DNA from: UBA7672 sp965279085
GTDB taxonomy: Bacteria; Pseudomonadota; Alphaproteobacteria; Caulobacterales; Hyphomonadaceae
Length of the DNA: 64,000 bases
NCBI GenBank assembly: GCA_965279085.1
Contig: OZ257149.1
Span: 2,790,001 to 2,854,000, forward strand
Direction: 5' to 3'
Shown: piece by piece, positions 7,701 through 14,618 of the stretch
How positions within the stretch are numbered: position 1 is the first letter of the stretch
Layout: every line of letters begins with the position of its first letter
The notes under the pieces: generated by a model
What the model was told of the DNA's origin: nothing
The model's input: only the letters and a program-made list of their open reading frames with translations
The model's database searches: none
Made by a program: the position numbers and the translations under genes

Positions 7701-9664
7701 CAGTCCGTTCCCAGCGCGACCACGAGGCTGTTGAACCGATCGTTCTCCGTGTCGCGGGCCCAGATCGCTTCAAATGCTTTTTCGAAGCGCGAATCCAGAC
7801 GCCTCTGTCCAGTGGGCCGGTCGATGCAGAGGTCGTGCACATAGACCTTGCTTTCCGGCTGACCGTCGTGCGCCAGCAGCTTGATCGGATATCCAACCTC
7901 AGCCTGAACACGCAGGCCCATGCGTTCCAGCACGGGCACGATCTCGGCGAGATCGAGCGGCTGGTCGCGGTGATAGATCTTCACACGGCTGATGCCGGCC
8001 TCGAATTCCGGCCCCCACACGCGCGCGCGCAGCGCCTTGCCAGGCGGCAGCGCGCCGATGGCGATCAGATCGGCAAGGCCTTCTTCCGGCTGGAACGTTT
8101 CCTTGTAGGCGGCGGTGAAGCCGGTGCGGCCCACAAGCAGCTGGTCCGATCCCGTCGAGCGGGCGACGCGCTCCAGCGCATCCTCCCACGTCTCGAAAAG
8201 TTGCCGCATCTGCAGGTCAAGCTGGTCTTCGTCAGGCTCGGGATGCCCAGGCGTGAGGCCGATGATGAGGTGCACACGCGCAAGCGGCCCGTCGCCGAAC
8301 GATGGATAGAAAGCCGACGTCCGCCCACCATAGGCCTCCGCCAGCATCTTGTGCGCCCGCGTGCGCAGCTCGGACGTGTAGCTATCGCGGGGCGTGTAGA
8401 GCAGGGCGGAGACATATCGGTCGAACCGGTCGCGACGGATGAAGAGATGCGTACGTGGACGCAGCATCAACCGCAGGATGCCTGAAGCGATGCGCGCGAG
8501 GTCAGCTTCCGAAATCTGGAAAAGTTCGTCGCGCGGATAGTTCTTGAGCACCGAATCGAGCTGCTTCGCGGAGAAGCGGGAGCCCTGCGGCGCGGCCGCC
8601 TTCACATTCTCGATCTTGCGACGGATCAACGGCACTTCATCAGCCGCCCGCGTATAGGCTTCCGACGTGAATAGCCCGACGAAACGCGTCTCTCCGATCA
8701 CCTCACCGCGTTCGTCATAACGTTTCACGCCGACATAATCGGCATGGCTGCGCCGGTGAACGCGGGAGACGAAGCTCGCCTTGGCCACGATGATGGGCGA
8801 GGCCTCATTGATGAAGGCCCGAACGGCTGGCGTCAGCATCGTCGGCTCGGCGCCACGCGAAAGCACATTGCGCGCCGGATCGCGCAGGATGCCGAGGCCA
8901 GAGGCCTCATCGACAATGGGCTCTTCGTTGGCCAGCCGGCCATTGCCGTCGAGCGCGAACGTGTAGTCGCGTGCGCCAAGATAGGTGAAATTCTCGTCCG
9001 ACAGCCAGGACAGGAACGCCCGCGCCTCGATGATCTCGCCCGACGTGCGGCCCTGTGTGGCCTTGAGATCGGACAGCCGGGCGGAGACATCCTCCATCTT
9101 GGCGCGCATCGCCATGAAGTCGGCGTTGACCATCGCGACATCCGCGAACGTGTCTTCGAGAATCTTCTGGAGATTCGCGCGCGCGCCATCATCCAGCGCG
9201 GGCAGATGGATCTGGATCGTCGAGCGCTTGCCTTTCGCGCCCGCAACGACCGGATGCAGTACAGCGCGGATCTCGACCTTCGCCTCCTGACAGGCGCCGA
9301 TGGCGCTATCGACCAGGAACGCCATGTCCGGCCCGGCGATCTCTGCGACGTCCAGTTTCAGCTGACGCCCGCCCGCGCCGGTCGCGCGCCGGGTGCGGAT
9401 GATGCGGTTGGTCAGCGCTTCGTTCGCCTTGTTGAAATCCCAGAGGTCGACAGCCAGCGAGGCGGCGTCCTCGACGGTCAGCGACAAGAAGTCCTCGACG
9501 AAAGCGTCGGCGCGGTACTGTTCGAGGAAGCGCTGGAAAGCTTCCGCGTCAGGCTTGCTGCTTCGCTTCGCGAGCAGCTTCTCGGCCGCCGAGGCGAGGC
9601 CTTCCTTCGTGAATGCGAGTTCGCTGGAGCGGGTCAGTCCGCCGGAAGCGCGTGTCAGGCTCAT
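4793..9664 (-). CDS. gdh: NAD-specific glutamate dehydrogenase, large (180-kDa) type
   Basis: At 1623 residues this matches the very large bacterial NAD-GDH class, which converts glutamate to 2-oxoglutarate and ammonia with NAD+ and mostly serves glutamate catabolism. The long N-terminal regulatory region (about residues 1-700) precedes the catalytic core (about 700-1250), which contains FGPVARGGLRWSDRRDDFRTE and NAVIVPVGSKGGF. The NAD domain is marked by GIGDMSGDVFGNGML and later by VIAEGANLGVTQ. A helical C-terminal tail follows. No frame break is seen over almost 5 kb. The gene stands between a transporter gene and a GNAT gene, all on the minus strand. In relatives this enzyme is allosterically controlled; no such control can be read from this sequence. 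Confidence 0.95.
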   Translation of the reverse strand: MSLTRASGGLTRSSELAFTKEGLASAAEKLLAKRSSKPDAEAFQRFLEQYRADAFVEDFLSLTVEDAASLAVDLWDFNKANEALTNRIIRTRRATGAGGRQLKLDVAEIAGPDMAFLVDSAIGACQEAKVEIRAVLHPVVAGAKGKRSTIQIHLPALDDGARANLQKILEDTFADVAMVNADFMAMRAKMEDVSARLSDLKATQGRTSGEIIEARAFLSWLSDENFTYLGARDYTFALDGNGRLANEEPIVDEASGLGILRDPARNVLSRGAEPTMLTPAVRAFINEASPIIVAKASFVSRVHRRSHADYVGVKRYDERGEVIGETRFVGLFTSEAYTRAADEVPLIRRKIENVKAAAPQGSRFSAKQLDSVLKNYPRDELFQISEADLARIASGILRLMLRPRTHLFIRRDRFDRYVSALLYTPRDSYTSELRTRAHKMLAEAYGGRTSAFYPSFGDGPLARVHLIIGLTPGHPEPDEDQLDLQMRQLFETWEDALERVARSTGSDQLLVGRTGFTAAYKETFQPEEGLADLIAIGALPPGKALRARVWGPEFEAGISRVKIYHRDQPLDLAEIVPVLERMGLRVQAEVGYPIKLLAHDGQPESKVYVHDLCIDRPTGQRRLDSRFEKAFEAIWARDTENDRFNSLVVALGTDWRSAALLRTLCRYRSQSGLDPSEIVQVKALAEHPDISNKLLELFAIKFDPAIKGDLEKRKRDADKVIADVQKQLEGVATLDADRALRRLLALLKSLQRTNFYLADEGGKPFRHIAVKIASREADPLPAPRPYREIFVWSPDVEGVHLRFGPVARGGLRWSDRRDDFRTEVLGLVKAQQVKNAVIVPVGSKGGFYPKNLPAKGTREEIQAAGIAAYKTFVGALLQITDNIVGGKTVTPPGVVAWDGEDPYLVVAADKGTATFSDIANGLSADYNFWLGDAFASGGSVGYDHKKMGITARGAWEAVKRHFREMGHDTQTQPFTVIGIGDMSGDVFGNGMLLSKCIKLQAAFDHRHIFLDPSPANLEATWNERKRMFDLPRSSWADYDKSLISKGGGVFERSAKSIKLTPEIKALAGVTDDELTPDALIKALLSAEVDLLWFGGIGAYIKASTQSHADVGDKANDILRVDAKDLRAKVIAEGANLGVTQAGRIEFARKGGRINTDAIDNSAGVDSSDHEVNIKILTAEAINEGALKEKDRNALLASMTDEVGHLVLENNYDQTEALSVMQATAAADLDSHERLIETLESQGKLDRTVEGLPSTEQFRELREQQQGLTRPELAVIMAYAKLDFFSSLIASKAPDDPAFETLIVGYFPRELTKYGEARKRHRLRREIIATRLANRIVNMTGAPFAIQKRDAEGIDAGHIAQGFEAAFAAFHIDDLVARINALDGKAPAAAQTLMMVETAANLRMLAGSFTSEPELLRSGSIAKLVERYRAAIAEIQALLPSALSPLVLGRVEARSEKYRTAGAPADIAHDVALVRALASARETVEIAEQTKWPLKAALVIQHQVGEQLGLDRMRSAARDLEPRDHWDRLALQRVADDLPRQQSELAIAAIRMAQKTGVNPAGIDREAAGKLVAGWIAPRKDLADRLMQPMGAFDRQGGWSLAKLVLLGDAVREFVYACRTEASA

Positions 9665-9821
9665 GATGATCGCAACGCGTGATGCTGAAACGGAGAAGAT
9701 GGGGATGAATCAACGCAGACCGAGAGCTACCCCCGCACAGGCCAGCCGGGCAAGCCATCTGACGGGGCATAGTCATGCTGCATTGCGATGAGGTTTACGC
9801 CGACGCGGGCCGTCCTTGCCG

Positions 9822-11144
9822 TCAGATGTCTGCGGCAGCCGCCGACGGCGGCTCATCATCCGGTTTCACGGCATAGTCCCCCGGGTTTCCGTCGGCCGAC
9901 ATCAGGACGGCGATCCAGCGCGCGCCCGGTATCTGCGCCAGCACGATCATCACCAGCACGGTCAGCGGCGCCGAGAGGAACATTCCCGGCAACCCCCATA
10001 ACGCTCCCCATACGGCAAGGGACAGCAACACGACCAACGCCGACAGGTTGAGGCTGTTCGACGTCATGCGTGGACCGACGAAATTGCCGATCAGGAACTG
10101 CCAGATCGAAACGCCGAAGAAGACGGCGGTCGCGCACCACAGCTCGTCCTGTGGCATCCAGCCCGGCCAGTCGTCCTGCACGAAGGCAAAAAGCGCCGGC
10201 AGGATGCCTGCCACGATCGATCCGATGGTGGGAATGTAGTTGAGCACGAAGATCACGAACGCCCAGAACAGGGCGTTGTGCAGGCCCAGCGCCAGCAGCG
10301 TCACATAGGTCAGCGACGTGTTGATGATCGACAGCGCCGTCTGCACCCAGAGGTACTGCTCCATCGTCTTGCGCACCTGCGCGCCGACCAGATGAGCGCG
10401 TGCGCGATCTTCAGGACGGGTGAAGATACGATCGAACTTGCGGGTGAAGGTGTTCGCGGTCACATAAAGGAACGCGACGTAGATCATGATGATGACCATG
10501 TCGCCGACCAGACCGGACACCGAGTTGGCGGCAGCCTGCGCAAGGCCGAGTGTCGTATCGGAATAGAAGAGATCGCTCAGCGTCGGCGGATCGCCAGTCT
10601 CGACGGTGCGCTCCGCGATTTCTGCCGCCACAACCGGCGCGGGATCGACCGGCGGCGCGGCCGGGCTTACCGAGACAGCGTCTCCCGGCGTCAGCGGGGT
10701 CTCGATTGGCGGTACGGCCACGATTGCCGGCGGCGAAGTGGTGATTGCGGGCGCAACGCCCGGCTGGGGCCTGGCCGCCGGTTCGCCTGTCAGACCAACG
10801 GCGTCATAGGCCTGCTCGATCAGTGAATTGATCCGGCTTTCGTATTCGCCTGCGCGGTCGGTGAATTCAGCGATGGCGCCGCGCAGGATGCTGGCGAAGG
10901 CGACGATGCTGATCGCCACCACGGCGATCGCGAAAACATGGGTCACCCAGTTCGGCAGGTTGGGGAAGGGGCGACGAATGGCGCGGGCGAAGCCCTCCAT
11001 CACCAGCCAGACGAAGATCGCCATCGCGAACGGCGCAAGAATACGCGCGCCCTGGTTCAGCACCATGCCGATGGCGACGGTGGCGATGATCCACACGCCG
11101 GCCGTCATCCATGTACGATTGGTTATCCCGCCCGATTGCTGCAT
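9822..11144 (-). CDS. AI-2E family (UPF0118/PerM-like) transporter with a Pro-rich loop
   Basis: This 440-residue inner-membrane protein shows the typical pattern of the AI-2E/PerM family: two or three N-terminal helices (MTAGVWIIATVAIGMVL onward), a long soluble loop, then five more helices in the C-terminal half with FVLNYIPTIGSIVAGILP. The loop, about residues 105-200, is longer than usual. It carries a low-complexity stretch rich in Pro, Ala and Val (such as PAITTSPPAIVAVPPIETP) and probably lies in the periplasm. Family members export small molecules or ions; the substrate here is unknown. The gene is divergent from the HerA-like ATPase gene, with 119 bp between the starts. Confidence 0.85.
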   Translation of the reverse strand: MQQSGGITNRTWMTAGVWIIATVAIGMVLNQGARILAPFAMAIFVWLVMEGFARAIRRPFPNLPNWVTHVFAIAVVAISIVAFASILRGAIAEFTDRAGEYESRINSLIEQAYDAVGLTGEPAARPQPGVAPAITTSPPAIVAVPPIETPLTPGDAVSVSPAAPPVDPAPVVAAEIAERTVETGDPPTLSDLFYSDTTLGLAQAAANSVSGLVGDMVIIMIYVAFLYVTANTFTRKFDRIFTRPEDRARAHLVGAQVRKTMEQYLWVQTALSIINTSLTYVTLLALGLHNALFWAFVIFVLNYIPTIGSIVAGILPALFAFVQDDWPGWMPQDELWCATAVFFGVSIWQFLIGNFVGPRMTSNSLNLSALVVLLSLAVWGALWGLPGMFLSAPLTVLVMIVLAQIPGARWIAVLMSADGNPGDYAVKPDDEPPSAAAADI

Positions 11145-11207
11145 GGCCCAGACTTATGCCGCATCGCACGCTGTGCAAAGCATGTCCGGGCCCAAATCGT
11201 AACCCGC

Positions 11208-11236
11208 TTGGCGTTCCTGCCCGGGCCTTCTATTCT
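11208..11236 (+). promoter_or_regulatory. Candidate promoter for the HerA-like/SRAP operon
   Basis: TTGGCG (11208-11213) and TATTCT (11231-11236) are separated by 17 bp. They lie 28 bp upstream of the ATG of the HerA-like gene. Both boxes match the sigma-70 pattern at four of six positions. Confidence 0.4.
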
Positions 11237-11263
11237 CCGGACCTGCATTTTTAGGACAACGCG

Positions 11264-12823
11264 ATGACGGACTCGATCTTCCTCGGCGGCGGCGGACCGG
11301 ACCACAAGACGCCGCTGGGGCTGCTTCTGGCGCGGGCCAACCGTCACGGACTTGTTGCTGGCGCCACGGGCACAGGTAAGACGGTGACGCTGCAGGTCAT
11401 GGCCGAGCAGTTCTCGGCGGCCGGCGTTCCGGTCTTCTGCGCGGACGTGAAGGGCGATCTTTCCGGCATCTGCATGGCGGCGACCCCGACGGGAAAGGGC
11501 CTTGAGAAGATAAACGAGCGCGTCGCGCAGATCGGCATGCCGGGCATTACCTATGCGGCCGCGCCCTGTGTGTTCTGGGACATCTATGGCGAGCGCGGCC
11601 ATCCGATCCGCGCCACGATCTCGGAAATGGGTCCGCAGCTGTTGTCGCGTCTTCTGCAACTCAACGACACGCAGGAAGGCGTGCTGACGATCGCCTTCCA
11701 GTATGCCGACGACAACAACCTGCTTTTGCTGGACTTCAAGGATCTGCGCAGCCTGCTGGCCCACATCTCCACCATCGCGCCTGATATCCAGAAGACGTAC
11801 GGCAACGTTGCGGCGGCTTCCGTGGGCGCCGTGCAGCGGCAGCTTCTCCTGCTGGAGAGGGAAGGGGCTCAGCAATTCTTTGGCGAGCCCGCGCTTGAGC
11901 TGGCGGATTTCATGCGCACGACCGAGGATGGGCGCGGCTATGTGAACGTGCTGGACGCAACCAAGCTCATCAATAGCCCACGTCTTTATTCCACTTTCCT
12001 GCTGTGGCTGCTGGCGGAGCTCTTCGAACAGCTTCCGGAAACGGGCGATCCGGACAAGCCGAAGCTCGTCTTCTTCTTCGACGAGGCGCATCTCCTGTTC
12101 AACGATGCGCCCAAGGCGCTGGTGGACAAGATCGAGCAGGTCGTTCGTCTCATCCGTTCCAAGGGCGTTGGCGTTTATTTCGTGACGCAGAACCCTCGCG
12201 ACCTGCCGGAAAACGTGCTGGCCCAGCTTGGTTGTCGCATCCAGCACGCGCTCCGTGCGTACACGCCGACCGAGCGAAAGGGCGTGAAGGCGGCGGCGCA
12301 GAGCTTCCGGCCGAATCCGGCAGTCGATACCGAGACCGCGATCACCGAGCTTGGCACGGGCGAGGCGCTGGTTTCGACACTCGACCTGAAAGGCGCGCCG
12401 ACGGTGGTTGAGCGCACAATCATCCGCCCCCCATCGTCGCGCCTTGGCCCATCCACCGACGAGGAGCGAGCAGTTGTGCAGGCGCAGAGCCCCGTGGCGG
12501 CCAAGTATGACACCACGATTGACCGCGAGTCCGCCTATGAAGTGCTGACGGGCCGCGAAGCCGCTGCCTCCCAGGAGAAGGCGGCAGTTGCACAGCGCGA
12601 GCAGGCAGAGGCGGAAGCCGCCAAGGCCCGCCGCGAAGCAACGAAGGCCGCGACGGCGGCCCGTGCGCCTGCCGCAACCCGAGCGCCGGCAAAGGCGCCT
12701 GCGGCACGCAAATCCACGCGTCAGACGCCGGTCGAGGCGGCCAGCAGCACGTTCATGCGAACGGCGACCCGCGAACTCACCAAGTTCGTCTTCCGCGGCA
12801 TGTTCGGGAACAGGAAGCGCTAG
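11264..12823 (+). CDS. HerA/YjgR-like (DUF853) ATPase
   Basis: This 519-residue protein belongs to the HerA/FtsK superfamily of DNA-pumping ATPases, DUF853 branch (E. coli YjgR). The Walker A motif is GATGTGKT at residues 33-40. The Walker B motif is KLVFFFDEAHLLF near residues 266-278. VYFVTQNPRDLPENVLAQLG and an arginine-finger-like region follow. The last 100 residues are low-complexity Ala, Arg, Lys and Thr, probably a flexible nucleic-acid-binding tail. The SRAP gene follows after only 3 bp, so the two are translationally coupled. The pairing suggests a DNA-processing role; the exact function of DUF853 proteins is not settled. Confidence 0.88.
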   Translation: MTDSIFLGGGGPDHKTPLGLLLARANRHGLVAGATGTGKTVTLQVMAEQFSAAGVPVFCADVKGDLSGICMAATPTGKGLEKINERVAQIGMPGITYAAAPCVFWDIYGERGHPIRATISEMGPQLLSRLLQLNDTQEGVLTIAFQYADDNNLLLLDFKDLRSLLAHISTIAPDIQKTYGNVAAASVGAVQRQLLLLEREGAQQFFGEPALELADFMRTTEDGRGYVNVLDATKLINSPRLYSTFLLWLLAELFEQLPETGDPDKPKLVFFFDEAHLLFNDAPKALVDKIEQVVRLIRSKGVGVYFVTQNPRDLPENVLAQLGCRIQHALRAYTPTERKGVKAAAQSFRPNPAVDTETAITELGTGEALVSTLDLKGAPTVVERTIIRPPSSRLGPSTDEERAVVQAQSPVAAKYDTTIDRESAYEVLTGREAAASQEKAAVAQREQAEAEAAKARREATKAATAARAPAATRAPAKAPAARKSTRQTPVEAASSTFMRTATRELTKFVFRGMFGNRKR

Positions 12824-12826
12824 GCC

Positions 12827-13492
12827 GTGTGCGGGAAGTTCACGCAGCTGGTGGATTGGCAAGAGCACCTTGCGCTCATCGACCCGCGCGTCGTGATGCC
12901 GGAAGACGCGCCCATCAAGTTCGCGACGCCGATGCGCATGGCGACGGTGATGCGGCTGGGCGAGGACGGAAAACCTGAAAAGGTCCAGATGAAATGGGGC
13001 TTCTCGAAGCCCGATCAGCCTTCGTTCAAGCCAGACCACATGCACGCGCGCAGTGAAACGGTCGATACGAAGCAGACGTTTGCGGGGTCGTTCGAAGAGC
13101 GACGTGGCATCCTGATGGTTCACTCCTTCAACGAAGGCGAGCAGCTGCCCGGCGGCAAGACAAAGCAATGGGTGTTTAGTCCTAAGGATCGCAGACCGAT
13201 ACCGATGGCCGTGATCTGGGATGAATGGCAGGACGAAGCTGGCGCGGTTCCGTGCTTTATTCTTCTGACTGTTCCGGCAAATCCGCTTGTGTCTAAGATC
13301 ACGGATCGCATGCCGGCGATCCTGCAGCCGGAAGATTGGGCGGTCTGGCTCGGCGAGGACGATGCGCCTCTCAAGGACGTGAAGGCGCTGTTGCGCACGT
13401 TCGACGACGCGGGAAACTGGGACATGGCCGAACAAGCGCCCGCGAAATCAGCGAAAACCGCAAAGCCGAAATCACAGATGGACATGTTCTGA
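12827..13492 (+). CDS. SRAP-family (YedK/HMCES-like) protein with altered active site
   Basis: This 221-residue protein has the SRAP fold of proteins that crosslink to abasic sites in single-stranded DNA. The GTG start at 12827 is chosen because it places Cys at position 2 (MCGKF), the residue exposed by Met removal that bonds to DNA in this family. Glu103 matches the family's catalytic Glu. However, the expected Asn of N-A-R-S-E-T is His73 (HARSET), and the expected His before DRMP is Thr159 (KITDRMPAIL). The Lys-rich C-terminus ends in KSQMDMF. It is coupled to the HerA-like ATPase gene with a 3-bp gap. It may be a divergent subfamily with changed chemistry rather than a dead copy, since Cys2 and the fold motifs remain. 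Confidence 0.85.
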   Translation: MCGKFTQLVDWQEHLALIDPRVVMPEDAPIKFATPMRMATVMRLGEDGKPEKVQMKWGFSKPDQPSFKPDHMHARSETVDTKQTFAGSFEERRGILMVHSFNEGEQLPGGKTKQWVFSPKDRRPIPMAVIWDEWQDEAGAVPCFILLTVPANPLVSKITDRMPAILQPEDWAVWLGEDDAPLKDVKALLRTFDDAGNWDMAEQAPAKSAKTAKPKSQMDMF

Positions 13493-13578
13493 AACTGTAA
13501 CGGCCAATACCAACCAACCGTTCAGGACGGGTTCACCGCCCCGCGACCAGCCTCCCGCATCACTTGAGGGAGACAGTC

Positions 13579-13905
13579 ATGACGAAGCGCCACGCTTTTC
13601 TCGCGACCGCTATAGCCGCTGCCCTGCTCACCACTGGCATGGCCGTCGCCCAGAGCAACAACACCAGCAACAACACATCCACCAACACGAGCTCTGACCG
13701 CTCTTCCAGCAATTCCAGCAGCAACTCGTCGAGCAACCAGTCCAGCTCAAGTGAAGGCGTCCGCGACCGTCGCAGCGATGTGCGCATCGATCGGCGCGGC
13801 AACCGCTACAGCTATGAGAGCCGCCAGTACCGGCGCGACGACAGGGATGTCACCCGCTACGTCTACATCGAACGCAGCCGCGATCACGACGAAGACGACG
13901 ACTGA
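13579..13905 (+). CDS. Exported Ser/Asn-rich low-complexity protein with acidic tail
   Basis: This 108-residue protein begins at ATG 13579, preceded by GAGGGAGA; a TTG 15 bp upstream is in frame but has no ribosome site. Residues 1-25 are a signal peptide (KRHAFLATAIAAALLTTGMAVAQ). Next comes a stretch of about 40 residues made almost only of Ser and Asn with some Thr and Gln. An Arg/Tyr/Asp-rich region then leads to a tail ending in DHDEDDD. No family is recognised. Possible roles are a periplasmic linker, a metal (Ca2+) binder or a surface protein. A Lys/Ala-rich basic protein is encoded next. Confidence 0.7.
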   Translation: MTKRHAFLATAIAAALLTTGMAVAQSNNTSNNTSTNTSSDRSSSNSSSNSSSNQSSSSEGVRDRRSDVRIDRRGNRYSYESRQYRRDDRDVTRYVYIERSRDHDEDDD

Positions 13906-14039
13906 AAAAACTTCGCACGAAACTCCGCGCGCGCGTTTCTGGAAACTCCGCGTTCAGCTTCTCGCGTCAGTTTGCACTCCATCAGATCAACACGGCGAAC
14001 GCGAAGCGCGGCGCCGATGCAGAAAAGCAGGAGTGCAGA

Positions 14040-14330
14040 ATGCCTACCTCGAAATCGAGCGCGATGAAGAAGCCCACCGCGAAAATCATTGCGATGCCCG
14101 CGCCAATGCCGCCGGCGCCGATGCCGTCCGCCGCGCGGACCGCGACCATCATCCCGATGCCGCTGAAGCCGGTGCCGGCCAAGCACGCCGTCAAGAAGGC
14201 CTCTGCCAAGAAGGCGCGCAAGATGGTCGCCAAGAAGACCGCCGCCCGGATCAAGGCGACGCAGAAGAAGCTGGCCGCCGCCTCCACGAAGAAGCCCGCC
14301 CGCAAGGCCGGCCCGAGGATGAAGAAGTAG
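14040..14330 (+). CDS. Lys/Ala-rich basic protein, histone H1-like
   Basis: This 96-residue protein starts at ATG 14040 with AGGAG 6 nt upstream. The first half is rich in Pro, Met and Ala (IIAMPAPMPPAPMPSAA). The second half is a Lys/Ala tail (KKASAKKARKMVAKKTAAR, later KKPARKAGPRMKK), like the C-terminal domain of histone H1 or the tails of bacterial nucleoid proteins. Charge and composition suggest nucleic-acid binding, but no folded domain is visible. An overlapping 196-codon open frame on the other strand lacks a ribosome site and recognisable motifs, so I prefer this strand. Confidence 0.6.
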   Translation: MPTSKSSAMKKPTAKIIAMPAPMPPAPMPSAARTATIIPMPLKPVPAKHAVKKASAKKARKMVAKKTAARIKATQKKLAAASTKKPARKAGPRMKK

Positions 14331-14369
14331 GCAAGCCTCTGGCCCGATTTCCTTGAAACGCGGGAATCG

Positions 14370-14388
14370 CCGGATTCGGAAAATCCGG
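14370..14388. repeat. Inverted repeat CCGGATT-CGGAA-AATCCGG
   Basis: A perfect 7-bp stem with a 5-nt loop lies 40 bp after the histone-like gene. It has no T-run on either side. It may help end transcription of the upstream gene. Confidence 0.4.
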
Positions 14389-14414
14389 ACCGGACGCAAG
14401 AATTCCGAATCGGC

Positions 14415-14438
14415 GGATTCGGATTCGGACTCGGATCA
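14415..14438. repeat. Short tandem hexamers (GGATTC-like)
   Basis: Four imperfect 6-bp units in a row: GGATTC, GGATTC, GGACTC, GGATCA. They lie in the 288-bp spacer between the histone-like gene and ubiB. The core GATTC/GACTC is also the GANTC site of the CcrM methylase of alphaproteobacteria, so three such sites are clustered here. The rest of the spacer (to 14618) is AT-richer and holds a weak GGAAAT/ATTTCC stem (14555-14576). No gene is seen in it. Confidence 0.45.
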
Positions 14439-14618
14439 AGTCGGGTCGGGTGAGCATCTGACCTCCGCTGATTTATAGGCGGAGTATGCCGCCGAAGGGG
14501 CAAGATGGTGGTCTGGTGTATCCAGATCCCACAACCTGGATTGGCTAGTTGATTGGAAATATTGGAAAACATTTCCTAGATGGCGTCCGGGATTCCGCAG
14601 GATTGCGCCGGTGGCGTT

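Noticed and set aside
11123..13435. 770-codon open frame antisense to the HerA-like and SRAP genes
   Set aside because: Rich in Arg and His with no motif; the sense-strand genes have clear domains and ribosome sites.
13982..14572. 196-codon open frame on the minus strand over the histone-like gene
   Set aside because: No ribosome site or motif; the plus-strand frame has AGGAG at the right distance.
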